From Pilosibacter fragilis (GTDB lineage Bacteria > Bacillota > Clostridia > Lachnospirales > Lachnospiraceae): DNA of 64,000 nt. A program made the position numbers and the translations under genes. The notes below the pieces were generated by a model, which saw only the letters and a program-made list of their open reading frames with translations, was not told the DNA's origin and ran no database searches. The stretch covers positions 1 through 64,000 of the forward strand of contig NZ_JAVYJB010000009.1 in NCBI RefSeq assembly GCF_032490495.1, read 5' to 3'. Below are positions 32,789-41,244 of the stretch, in pieces; the first letter of the stretch is position 1, and every line of letters starts with the position of its first letter.

Positions 32789-33583
32789 ATGGATTTAGGT
32801 TTAAAAGATAAAGTTGTTCTTTGTATGGCATCTGCAGCAGGACTTGGAAAAGGAATCGCAACAGAGATGGCGCGTGAGGGCGCAAAGGTTATGATCTGCA
32901 CCGCAGAACCGTTTAAGGATCAGCTCCTCGAGGCGCAGGCTGAGATCGAGAAAGAGACCGGAAATAGACCGGAAACATTCCTCTGCGATGTGAATAAACC
33001 GGAAGACATTGACGCACTTGTAAAACATACGGTCGATACTCTCGGCGACATCTACGCTTTAGTAAATATGTGCCCGGGTCCGAAACCGGGACCGTTCGAG
33101 AACTTTGATGACGCAGCATGGACAGGCGCTTTCAATATGTGTCTCCTTTCCTATGTAAGAACCATCCGTGCGGTACTCCCGTCCATGAAACGTCTCGGCG
33201 GTGGCCGTATCGTAAACTCTACATCCTCTTCTGTTAAGGACTGCCTCGACAACCTGATCCTTTCCAACACCATGAGAATGGGTGTTGTCGGCATGAGCAA
33301 GACACTTGCAAGAGAAGTCGGCAAGGATAATATCCTGATCAATGTCATCGGACCTGGTCGTATCGGCACAGCAAGAATCGAGAGCTTAAATAAGATGCGC
33401 GCGGACAAAGCCGGAATCAGCGTATCCGACTATGAAAAAGAGGACCTTAAGAAATTCCCGATGGCGCGCTACGGCACTATCGACGAGTACGGTCGTCTCG
33501 CAACATGGCTCTGCTCTGAGGCAAACACATATGTATCCGGCCAGACGATTCTCTTAGACGGCGCTATGACGACCGCATATTAA
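32789..33583 (+). CDS. Short-chain dehydrogenase/reductase with atypical catalytic residues
   Basis: The start at MDLGLKDKVVLC follows GGAGGTATCTATC. The 264-residue protein has a Rossmann fold, but the cofactor loop reads ASAAGLGKG rather than TGxxxGxG. Where the SDR Tyr-x3-Lys is expected the sequence is SNTMR within DNLILSNTMRMGVVGMSK. The ending TYVSGQTILLDGAM is classical. This fits the BKR-like SDR subgroup with an imperfect tetrad. Substrate is unknown. It sits between the FAH and aminotransferase genes in the same direction. Confidence 0.85.
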   Translation: MDLGLKDKVVLCMASAAGLGKGIATEMAREGAKVMICTAEPFKDQLLEAQAEIEKETGNRPETFLCDVNKPEDIDALVKHTVDTLGDIYALVNMCPGPKPGPFENFDDAAWTGAFNMCLLSYVRTIRAVLPSMKRLGGGRIVNSTSSSVKDCLDNLILSNTMRMGVVGMSKTLAREVGKDNILINVIGPGRIGTARIESLNKMRADKAGISVSDYEKEDLKKFPMARYGTIDEYGRLATWLCSEANTYVSGQTILLDGAMTTAY

Positions 33584-33702
33584 TCAGAAAACATGTATTG
33601 TCCCGCTGCGTGTGAAAACAGCGGGGCAATACGGATTGAAACAGCCAATATCAGGTCGCTCCTTCTGGAATGGGAAGCGTAAAGCAGAAAGGAACTTTAG
33701 TG

Positions 33703-34887
33703 ATGGATAAATTATTTGCAAAAAGAATGGACGAGCTCGCTCCGTCCGGAATCAGAAAAGTAAACGAGAAAGCGCTTGCAATGGAGCGTGCCGGTGAGAC
33801 CGTGATTCACTTTGAACTTGGTCGTCCGGATTTTGACACACCGGAATATATCAAAAAAGCCTGCATCGCCGATATCGAGAAAGGTGACGTTTTCTACACC
33901 TCCAACTTCGGTACTATGGAGCTCCGCGAGGCGATCGCTTGGAAATTAAAGACTCAGAATAATGTCGACTACAAGCCGTCCGAGATCATCGTCAGCGTTG
34001 GTCTTTCCGAGGCAGCCTTCGATGTAATGACAGCGATTCTCGATGAGGGCGATGAAATTCTCGTTCCGAATCCAGGCTGGTTAAACTACTTAAATGTACC
34101 GAAGCTTCTCGGCGCAACACCGATCACCTATACATTAAAGGAAGAGAATGATTACCAGATCGATCTCGATGAGATCCGCGCCAAGGTAACTCCGAGAACA
34201 AAAGCCATGGTCCTCATCACACCGAGCAACCCGACCGGAGGTGTTCTCGCTGAGAATGTCTTAAAGGAACTGGCGGAAATCGCAGTGAAGAACGACATCA
34301 TGGTCATCTCCGATGAGGTTTACGAGAGACTGCTATATGATGATGCAAAGCACATCAGCATCGCTTCCCTTCCGGGAATGAAAGAGCGTACCATCACATT
34401 GAATGGCTTCTCAAAGGCGTATTCCATGACCGGATGGAGACTCGGATATGCTGCATGCAATGAGGAGATCGTTAAGACCGTCAACAAGCTTCATCAGCAT
34501 GTGGTCACATGCGCAACTTCCTTCGTACAGAAGGCAGGTGTTATTGCCCTTAAAGAAGAGAAAAACGAAGTCAACGACATGGTCAAAGAGTATCAGAGAC
34601 GCCGCGACTACGCAGTCAAAGCCATCAATGAGATCGACGGCTTAAGCTGCCGCTGTCCGAAAGGTGCATTCTATATCTTCATCAACATTGAAAAACTCGG
34701 CATGACCGGGCAGGAATTCGCACCGCTGCTCCTTGAGAACGCAAAAGTTGCCCTTGTTCCGGGCGATGTATTCGGGACGGAAGGTGATCATTATGTCCGG
34801 ATGTCCTTCGCGAATAGCTATGAGAATGTCGTTGAGGGATGTAAGAGATTGAAAGAGTTTGTTGAGAAGCTTCGCAGGAACAAATAA
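33703..34887 (+). CDS. PLP-dependent class I/II aminotransferase
   Basis: The start at MDKLFAKRMDELAPSGIRKVNEKA is preferred over an upstream in-frame ATG because AAAGGAACTTTAGTG precedes it. The 394-residue protein has fold type I motifs: LGRPDFDTPEYI, ITPSNPTGGVL, ISDEVYERL and the PLP lysine in NGFSKAYSMTGWRLGY. It resembles AspC/PatA-like transaminases acting on aromatic or dicarboxylic amino acids. In context it probably removes the amino group of the compound handled by the cluster. A terminator follows, shared with an opposing tRNA. Confidence 0.9.
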   Translation: MDKLFAKRMDELAPSGIRKVNEKALAMERAGETVIHFELGRPDFDTPEYIKKACIADIEKGDVFYTSNFGTMELREAIAWKLKTQNNVDYKPSEIIVSVGLSEAAFDVMTAILDEGDEILVPNPGWLNYLNVPKLLGATPITYTLKEENDYQIDLDEIRAKVTPRTKAMVLITPSNPTGGVLAENVLKELAEIAVKNDIMVISDEVYERLLYDDAKHISIASLPGMKERTITLNGFSKAYSMTGWRLGYAACNEEIVKTVNKLHQHVVTCATSFVQKAGVIALKEEKNEVNDMVKEYQRRRDYAVKAINEIDGLSCRCPKGAFYIFINIEKLGMTGQEFAPLLLENAKVALVPGDVFGTEGDHYVRMSFANSYENVVEGCKRLKEFVEKLRRNK

Positions 34888-34925
34888 GCATTTCATATCG
34901 GAAGATTACTTCTTTTATATCTAAA

Positions 34926-34959
34926 AACCCCGGAACCTGTTATAAGATTCCGGGGTACA
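34926..34959. terminator. Bidirectional terminator, aminotransferase and tRNA-Gly
   Basis: AACCCCGGAA pairs with TTCCGGGGT around an 11-nt loop. The minus-strand side runs into TTTTTAG. Confidence 0.8.
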
Positions 34960-34966
34960 TAACGAG

Positions 34967-35038
34967 AGCACGAGACGGGATTCGAACCCGCGACCCTCGC
35001 CTTGGCAAGGCGATACTCCACCACTGAGCCACTCGTGC
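34967..35038 (-). tRNA. tRNA-Gly (GCC)
   Basis: On the minus strand the acceptor GCACGAG pairs with CTCGTGC. The anticodon loop CTTGCCA gives GCC. The T arm reads GCGGGTTCGAATCCCGT. It lies inside the catabolic cluster in the opposite orientation. Confidence 0.94.
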
Positions 35039-35236
35039 GAAATGAAATTGCTTTAAGAGATGTTTCTATTATACCTATAGTTTTTTTACCTGTCAATGAT
35101 GAAAACGTAATGTTTTACATGATTTTGCACAGCAGCAAAATGGAAATAGTACAATGATCTGGCGAAGATTCGTATCTTTTGACCGTAGTCATGGGATACG
35201 GACTCAGGCAGAATCAGATAAACAGGAGGTAAAGAT

Positions 35237-35983
35237 GTGAAGAAAAAGGTGTTGTATGTTGAGCGTGGTATTGATGAATACGGTTTGTATGAAGGAACTC
35301 AGGATGCCATGAAGGATCTGAACGTGGAGTTGTCCATCACGCTTGATCCGAAGGACATTGAAGACTGCGACGGAGTGATATTTCCGGGAGGTCTGCCGGA
35401 TGTTGATCCTGAGCTTTATGGGGAAGAGAATCAGGGCAGCATGAACCTCGACAGAACGCTGGATGATGAGCAGATGGCAATGATCGACGCTGCGGTAAAA
35501 GCAAAGAAGCCGATCCTGGCGATCTGCAGAGGAATGCAGTTGGTTAATGTTTATTTTGGGGGAACATTGATCCAGGATCTGGAGAATGGAACTATGCATA
35601 AATATGTTCCGAACGAGAATAAGCTGCATGATACGGTCTGCATTTCAGGAACTCCATTCGCGATCATCTACGGTGATACCGGAATCGTCAATTCTGCTCA
35701 TCATCAGGCTGTAAAAAAACTGGGAAAAGGATTTAAGATCGGTCAGGTATGGCTTTCGGGAAAGCTTAGCCCGGAGCAGAAAAAAGAATGGCTGGAAAAG
35801 ATCGAAAATGATGAGAACCTGGAGATAGAGTGCAAGAGAACCTGTATTATAGAAGGAATGATACATAAGGAGCTGCCGATCATTATGGTACAGTGGCATC
35901 CGGAGCTGATGCACAGAGATCCGATCAAGGGAACATTGGATCAGGACCGTATCTTTATGTACTTTGCGTCATTACTGAAATAA
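35237..35983 (+). CDS. Class I glutamine amidotransferase, PuuD-like gamma-glutamyl hydrolase
   Basis: The 248-residue protein has the catalytic Cys in LAICRGMQLVNVYFGG (near 97) and His/Glu in VQWHPELM (near 218), the triad of PF07722 peptidases. VNSAHHQAVK is also typical. Relatives such as PuuD split gamma-glutamyl-GABA; others act on gamma-glutamyl amides. Start is GTG or the first codons at 35237 after AGGAGGTAAAGAT. It is followed 16 nt later by an amino acid symporter, so uptake and hydrolysis may be linked. Confidence 0.85.
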   Translation: MKKKVLYVERGIDEYGLYEGTQDAMKDLNVELSITLDPKDIEDCDGVIFPGGLPDVDPELYGEENQGSMNLDRTLDDEQMAMIDAAVKAKKPILAICRGMQLVNVYFGGTLIQDLENGTMHKYVPNENKLHDTVCISGTPFAIIYGDTGIVNSAHHQAVKKLGKGFKIGQVWLSGKLSPEQKKEWLEKIENDENLEIECKRTCIIEGMIHKELPIIMVQWHPELMHRDPIKGTLDQDRIFMYFASLLK

Positions 35984-35998
35984 CAGGGGGAAGATCAT

Positions 35999-37336
35999 AT
36001 GGCAATTTACAATGCAATCATGGCATTTACGAACTGGATGTGGACATTCCCGATCCTTGCCCTGCTGATCGGCGGCGGTCTTGTAATCACCGTGGCATGC
36101 GATTTTGTCCAGATCAAACATTTTGGCTACATGCTGAAGGCAACATTCGGTGATGCAGCGCACAGTAAGAGTGAAGAAGGAATCTCAAGCTGGTCGGCGA
36201 TGGTAGCGACACTTGCAAATACGATCGGAACCGGCAACATCATCGGTGTCGGAAGTGCGATCGCGTTAGGAGGTCCCGGAGCGGTTTTCTGGATGTGGGT
36301 GATCGGTTTTGTCGCGATGGCATTAAAATATTCTGAGGCATTGCTTGGCGTGTATACAAGAGAAAAGGATGCAAACGGACAGTGGCGCGGCGGAGCGAAT
36401 ATTTATCTGGCAAAGATCTGGAAACCACTTGGATGGATCTGGGCGATCACCTGCTGCTTTGGAATGGCGATCGGATGCGGCGTTCACACCGGAGCGATCA
36501 GCTCCTCTGTACATACATTCGGAGTGCCGTCCCTGATCACAACCGTAGTTTGCTGTGTGATCATCGTTCTGGTTATTCTTGGCGGTCTTGGCGCACTTGT
36601 AAAGGTCACTGACAAACTGGTACCGGCAATGGCGATCATCTATATGGCAGCTGGAACACTTCTGATCATTCTGAATATTCAGAATCTGATTCCGGCTCTG
36701 ATCTCCGTCTTTACAAATGCATTTACAGGGACAGCGGCAACCGGCGGATTTGCAGGGGCTGCGCTGGCGGCAACGATCAAAAACGGTTGTTCCAGAGGTG
36801 TGTACTCGAATGACGGAGGAAACGGAAGCGCCAGCATCCTGCATGCCCAGGCGAACACAAATGAGCCGGTCAAGCAGGGAATGTTTGGTATTTTCGAGGT
36901 ATTTATGTGCACGATGATCATCTGTACGTTCAGCGCAATGGTCATTCTTGTCACAGGAACATGGGAGACTGGAGATCCTGGTTCTGTTCTGGCGATCAAT
37001 GCATTTGGAACGATCGGTCTTCCGGGAAGACTCCTGGCATCCATCAGCCTGATCCTTTTCGCAGCATCTTCAGCGTTGTCCATGTCAACATCGGCAGGGA
37101 TCCTTGCGGAAAGCCTGCTGGGAAAAGCAGCAAAGCGGATCATGCAGATCCTGGTTGTGGTTTGCTGTTTCATCGGAGGCACGATCGGTGTTGATGCGGC
37201 ACTCCCGTGGGTAGATTTTGGCAACATGTGGGCGATCCTGGTTCATGTCATCGGCATCATGTTCTGGGTTCCGAAGATGCGGGAGCTCACACTTGATTTC
37301 TTTGACCGTCTGAAGAGGGGAGAAATCCAGGAGTAA
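35999..37336 (+). CDS. AGCS-family sodium:alanine/glycine symporter
   Basis: The 445-residue protein has about 11 transmembrane segments. The AGCS signature GGPGAVFWMWVIGFVAMALKYSEALLGVYTRE lies near 82-112 and GTGNIIGVGSAIALGG just before it. The family couples amino acid uptake to sodium. The start follows ACAGGGGGAAGATCAT, close behind the amidotransferase gene. The cargo in this cluster is probably the amino compound degraded by its enzymes. A second AGCS gene with a glycine riboswitch lies at 61330. Confidence 0.92.
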   Translation: MAIYNAIMAFTNWMWTFPILALLIGGGLVITVACDFVQIKHFGYMLKATFGDAAHSKSEEGISSWSAMVATLANTIGTGNIIGVGSAIALGGPGAVFWMWVIGFVAMALKYSEALLGVYTREKDANGQWRGGANIYLAKIWKPLGWIWAITCCFGMAIGCGVHTGAISSSVHTFGVPSLITTVVCCVIIVLVILGGLGALVKVTDKLVPAMAIIYMAAGTLLIILNIQNLIPALISVFTNAFTGTAATGGFAGAALAATIKNGCSRGVYSNDGGNGSASILHAQANTNEPVKQGMFGIFEVFMCTMIICTFSAMVILVTGTWETGDPGSVLAINAFGTIGLPGRLLASISLILFAASSALSMSTSAGILAESLLGKAAKRIMQILVVVCCFIGGTIGVDAALPWVDFGNMWAILVHVIGIMFWVPKMRELTLDFFDRLKRGEIQE

Positions 37337-37493
37337 GCAGAGATCGGACATAATTTTTGCGGCGGGTATACCCGTTTTTAAAAAGAGATTTAAATAAAAG
37401 CTCAGTGTCAGGATGAAAAAACGAAGGAGAAAATAGTTACTTTGCACGGAGTCACTGATCTGATCAATACTATCGTATAGGTAAGTATTAAAC

Positions 37494-37520
37494 TATAATG
37501 TGAGTATTACATTTAAATGT
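37494..37520 (+). promoter_or_regulatory. -10 element and palindromic operator-like site before the flavoprotein genes
   Basis: TATAAT at 37494-37499 is followed by the perfect palindrome ACATTTAAATGT at 37509-37520, where a repressor would block initiation. The -35 is weak. No dedicated regulator gene is adjacent. Confidence 0.4.
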
Positions 37521-37595
37521 GCGTACTTGTATTTGAAATCATTCTTGATATAAGCAACAAAAAAAACTGATCCAATAGAAGCGGAGGAAAATTTT

Positions 37596-38141
37596 ATGAG
37601 CAAAAAAATCGTAGTTATCACAGGAAGCCCAAGAAAAAACGGCAACAGTTTTGCAATGACAGAGGCATTTATCAAAGCAGCTGAGGATAAAGGGCATACC
37701 GTTACCCGCTTTGATGCAGCGATGAAACAGGTTGGCGGATGTCATGCATGCGAGACATGTTTTAAGACTGGAAAGGCCTGTTCCTTTGACGATGATTTTA
37801 ATACGATCGCACCGGCAATCCTGGAAGCAGATGCGGTTGTGTTCAGCACACCGGTTTACTGGTATTCGATCCCGGCCCAGATTAAAGGGGTTATCGACAA
37901 AATGTATTCCTTCTGTGTGGCAGGGAAAGAGATCGCAGGCAAGGAATGTGCCGTGATCACCTGCTGTGAGGAAAATGACCTGTCTGTCATGGACGGTGTC
38001 CGAATCCCGATCGAGCGTACGGCTGCTCTGCTGAAGTGGAATATGATCGGCGAAGTGCTGGTCCCGGGTGTTTTAAACGCAGGAGAGATCGAAAAAACAG
38101 ACGGATGCAGACAGGCGGCTGAACTGGCAGAGAAGATCTGA
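37596..38141 (+). CDS. Flavodoxin-like NAD(P)H/FMN reductase with four-cysteine motif
   Basis: The 181-residue protein has the FMN phosphate loop TGSPRKNGNSFAM at 10-22 and the STPVYWYSIPAQIKGVIDKMY segment of the NADPH-dependent FMN reductase family. Residues 48-61 (GCHACETCFKTGKAC) give C-x2-C-x2-C-x6-C. This is close to the compact cluster motif of archaeal and clostridial iron-sulfur flavoproteins (Isf), so it may bind a [4Fe-4S] cluster. It forms a pair with the next gene, 20 nt away. The electron donor and acceptor are unknown. Confidence 0.85.
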   Translation: MSKKIVVITGSPRKNGNSFAMTEAFIKAAEDKGHTVTRFDAAMKQVGGCHACETCFKTGKACSFDDDFNTIAPAILEADAVVFSTPVYWYSIPAQIKGVIDKMYSFCVAGKEIAGKECAVITCCEENDLSVMDGVRIPIERTAALLKWNMIGEVLVPGVLNAGEIEKTDGCRQAAELAEKI

Positions 38142-38161
38142 GAGAAAAGGTGAGTGCAGGT

Positions 38162-38710
38162 ATGGGAAAGAAGATTGTAATACTGAATGGAAGTCCCAGA
38201 AAAAATGGGAACACTTCCGCTCTGGTCCGAAAGTTTACGGAAGGCGCAGAGAGTGCAGGGAATGTGGTTACGGAATTCTTTCTTGATCACATGGAAATCC
38301 ATGGTTGTAAAGGCTGTTTTGGCGGTCACAGCAGCCGCGAATGCCCATGTGTCCAGAAAGACGATATGTCACAGATCTATCCGGCCGTAAAAGAATGTGA
38401 TGTGATCATTCTTGCGACTCCTTTGTATTACTGGAATATGAGCGGACAGATCAGAACAGCGATCGACAGACTGTTTGCACTTGAGGAAGGCGATGGAAAC
38501 CTGCTCCGGGGACATGGACGGGCAAGCGCACTTTTAATGGCGGCAGAAGGAAATGGATTTGAGGATGTCCTGACTTATTATGATCACCTGATGAAACATC
38601 TGAGATGGAAAAATATCGGGCATGTTCTTGCGGGAGGCAATGGGGATGTCGGAGACATCACCGGAAAGCCGGAACTGGAACAGGCTTATGAGCTTGGAAA
38701 GTCGATCTGA
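38162..38710 (+). CDS. Second flavodoxin-like FMN reductase, cysteine-rich
   Basis: The ATG at 38162 has AAAGGTGAG about 7 nt upstream and is preferred over an in-frame GTG at 38150. The roughly 182-residue product has the FMN loop NGSPRKNGNTSAL and ATPLYYWNMSGQIRTAIDRL. Its cysteine cluster differs from its neighbour (GCKGC then ECPC, C-x2-C-x8-C-x-C). The two genes are related but not recent duplicates. Together they suggest an electron-transfer or oxidative-stress step attached to the cluster. Confidence 0.85.
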   Translation: MGKKIVILNGSPRKNGNTSALVRKFTEGAESAGNVVTEFFLDHMEIHGCKGCFGGHSSRECPCVQKDDMSQIYPAVKECDVIILATPLYYWNMSGQIRTAIDRLFALEEGDGNLLRGHGRASALLMAAEGNGFEDVLTYYDHLMKHLRWKNIGHVLAGGNGDVGDITGKPELEQAYELGKSI

Positions 38711-38814
38711 CAGACAATGAGAATGTGTTTTGCGATTCCTAAAAATGCCTGAAGGCAGGAAAATCAAAGGAATCGAAACAATAAAAATATTAAATTATAT
38801 GGAGGTTTTTTATC

Positions 38815-39198
38815 ATGAGAGCACCGATCAAAGAGTATGAGGCAGTTGAGAAAGCAGCAATGAACTTTGTTAAGAGCGTAGCTGAGGGAAACAGCAAATA
38901 CGCGAAAGAGCTTTTTACCGATGAGGCAGTCCTTTTTGGATATCTTGATGGTAAGCTGGAACATGGTTCCATCGAACAGTTCTACAAGAATGTTGATACC
39001 GTTCCGGGCGGCGATAATTTCAAGGCAAGAGTCGACGTTGTACTTGTGGAGGAATCTCTTGCAGTTGTTCGTGTCCTCGAAGAGGGATGGGGCAACAGAA
39101 TTGACTTCACAGATGTTCTTCTCCTCTTAAAGATGGGTGGAGAGTGGAAGTGCGTTGCAAAGGCATATAACCAGAACTCCAATACGATCCAGAAATAA
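38815..39198 (+). CDS. NTF2-like / SnoaL-like small protein
   Basis: The 127-residue protein has an NTF2-like cone fold pattern: an N-terminal helix (YEAVEKAAMNFVKSVAEGNSKYAKELFTDEAVLFGYLDG) followed by strands ARVDVVLVEESLAVVRVLEEGWGNRIDFTDVLLLLKMGGEWKCVAKAYNQ. Members may be isomerases, dehydratases or binding proteins; no catalytic residues can be assigned. The start follows TATGGAGGTTTTTTATC. It lies downstream of the flavoproteins in the same direction. Confidence 0.75.
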   Translation: MRAPIKEYEAVEKAAMNFVKSVAEGNSKYAKELFTDEAVLFGYLDGKLEHGSIEQFYKNVDTVPGGDNFKARVDVVLVEESLAVVRVLEEGWGNRIDFTDVLLLLKMGGEWKCVAKAYNQNSNTIQK

Positions 39199-39274
39199 AA
39201 ACAGTACTGGATGTGCCCCTGAAATGCGGGAATTTCACCAGTAGCGAAATGATAACCGAAAGGAAGAGTGATCT

Positions 39275-39562
39275 GTGACCCACTATATTGCAGCCCTGAC
39301 GATAAAAGACAGGAAACGGGAAGAATATATCGGAGCGCTGAAACATGCGAAGCTGGTAGAACAGTTCCGGGAACAGCATGGAAATGTCCATTATTTTATC
39401 AGTGAATCGGTAGACGATCCGGATGTTGTGATCGTTTCCGATCTCTGGGAGACAAAGGCAGATTTTGATGCGCATTGCAGTTCTGAGATCGTGAAGAAGA
39501 CATGGGCAGAATTGTATGATCAGTATGTAGTTTCGGAAAAGTCGAATCTTTACGAAAAATAA
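39275..39562 (+). CDS. ABM-domain protein (putative quinol monooxygenase)
   Basis: The 95-residue ferredoxin-like fold protein starts at GTG after CGAAAGGAAGAGTGATCT. The pattern HYIAALTIKDRKREEYIGALK, VHYFISESVDDPDVVIVSDLWETKADFDAHCSSE fits the antibiotic-biosynthesis-monooxygenase (ABM) family, often annotated as YgiN-like quinol monooxygenases. In an anaerobe the physiological role is unclear. It ends the co-directional cluster, followed by a terminator. Confidence 0.75.
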   Translation: MTHYIAALTIKDRKREEYIGALKHAKLVEQFREQHGNVHYFISESVDDPDVVIVSDLWETKADFDAHCSSEIVKKTWAELYDQYVVSEKSNLYEK

Positions 39563-39567
39563 TAAAA

Positions 39568-39608
39568 AGGAAAACGGATGGGTCAGAGATGATTCCGTCC
39601 GTTTTTTG
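39568..39608 (+). terminator. Terminator at the end of the catabolic cluster
   Basis: AAACGGA pairs with TCCGTTT-type bases (CGTCCGTTTTTT) across about 18 nt, with a run of six T. Confidence 0.75.
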
Positions 39609-39818
39609 CGCGGAAGGGAAATTCTCAACTGTAACTGGATCATGCGGGAGTTTTATTTTGGAAAATTTCTGGTCATAAAGAGCCCGGGAGAGTGATCTCT
39701 TCTGGTAAAGCTCCATTATTTTTACACAAAATAGAAAATATGGTATATAATACACCCGGACAATATGAAAATATTCAAAATGATACAGAAGTGAAAAGAT
39801 CGGAAAGGACAACAGAAC

Positions 39819-41186
39819 GTGGAGCAGACAGGAAAAAAGTCAAAAGAAATGGATATGTTAAACGGCGGACTCGCGGGAAAACTGATCCTGTTTTCAATTC
39901 CGCTGGCATTCAGCAGTATTTTACAGCAGTTATTTAATTCCGCGGATGTGGCGGTCGTCGGGCGGTTCGCCGGGGACCAGGCGCTGGCGGCGGTCGGGAG
40001 CTGTGTGGCGCTCGTTGGAATTTTTGTAAACCTGATCGTGGGACTCGCGGTGGGACCGAACGCGGCGCTTGCGAACCTGATCGGACAGAAAAACCGCGGA
40101 AAGATCAACAGCATGGTCCACACGATCCTGACCTTCGGCGCGGTTCTCGGAATTGCGCTTCTCGTGATCGGAATGCTGGTGGCAAGACGGATCCTTGTGG
40201 CATCCGGAACGCCGGAGACAGTGCTGGATCAGGCACTCTTATATATCAGGATCTATTTTGTGGGAATCCCGTTTATGGTCGCGTACAACTTTGGTGCTGC
40301 CATTGTCAGAAGCTACGGTGATACGAGGAGACCAATGTGCTACCTTATCGTGTCCGGCGTGCTGAATGTAATTTTAAACCTGCTCCTTGTGATCGGATTC
40401 CATCTGGGAGTTGCGGGCGTTGCCATCGCCACGGTGATCTCCAACGTGGTCAGCACATTCCTCATTATCTCCCATCTGTACCGCAGGAATGATGAGTTCA
40501 GTTTCCGGTTTGACAGGATGCGGATCGATACAAATGAGCTGAAAAAGGTGCTGGCGATCGGTATCCCGGCAGGAATTCAGGGTGCGATCTTTTCTGTCTC
40601 CAACGTGTTTATCCAGAGCGGGATCAACATGTTCGGTGAGGCGGCCATCGCGGGTTCATCCCTGGCACTGAATTTTGAGTATTTTACATATGATATTGCA
40701 GGTGCTTTTGCCCAGGCTGCGGTTACATTTACGAGTCAGAACTTCGGCGCGGGCAACATGAAGAGATGCAAAAAGATCTTCTGGCTCTGTCTGCTCTTTG
40801 GATTCGGATTTACGGAGATCCTCAGTGTGATCTTTATCGTGTGGGAAGATTTTTTCGTCAGCATCTATACGACGAGCGCTGCGGTGGCGGCATACGGGAT
40901 CATACGAATGGATCGGGTGTGTGCATTGGAAGGTTTAACTGCGACATATGAGGTTGCCAGTTCCTGCCTGCGAGGAACTGGAAAGTCTCTGGAGCCATCC
41001 ATCATCACGATTCTCGGTACGGTCGTGTTCCGTCTGATCTGGATCACAACGATATTCCGCATGTTCACGACTTATGATATGTTGATGAATGTGTATGTGG
41101 CGTCCTGGCTGTTTACGGGATGTTCAATGTTCGTGGTCTACTTCTTCCATATGAGAAAGATGGATAAGCTGTTTGCGTCAAGATAG
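39819..41186 (+). CDS. MATE-family efflux transporter
   Basis: The 455-residue protein has 12 transmembrane helices in two MatE repeats (about 20-225 and 245-445). Signature segments include PLAFSSILQQLFNSADVAVVGRFAGDQALAAVGS and FAQAAVTFTSQNFGAGN. It would export drugs or metabolites in exchange for Na+ or H+. The start is a GTG with AAAGGACAACAGAAC upstream. It has its own spacing from the upstream cluster and may be a separate unit. Confidence 0.92.
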   Translation: MEQTGKKSKEMDMLNGGLAGKLILFSIPLAFSSILQQLFNSADVAVVGRFAGDQALAAVGSCVALVGIFVNLIVGLAVGPNAALANLIGQKNRGKINSMVHTILTFGAVLGIALLVIGMLVARRILVASGTPETVLDQALLYIRIYFVGIPFMVAYNFGAAIVRSYGDTRRPMCYLIVSGVLNVILNLLLVIGFHLGVAGVAIATVISNVVSTFLIISHLYRRNDEFSFRFDRMRIDTNELKKVLAIGIPAGIQGAIFSVSNVFIQSGINMFGEAAIAGSSLALNFEYFTYDIAGAFAQAAVTFTSQNFGAGNMKRCKKIFWLCLLFGFGFTEILSVIFIVWEDFFVSIYTTSAAVAAYGIIRMDRVCALEGLTATYEVASSCLRGTGKSLEPSIITILGTVVFRLIWITTIFRMFTTYDMLMNVYVASWLFTGCSMFVVYFFHMRKMDKLFASR

Positions 41187-41244
41187 AGAGAAAAATCTGT
41201 TACTGTCTGCACAGTGCGTAAATAATAAAATGCGTTTTTCTGAC

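Noticed and set aside
34893..35096. Minus-strand open frame of 67 codons
   Set aside because: It overlaps tRNA-Gly (GCC) and its terminator and has no coding features.
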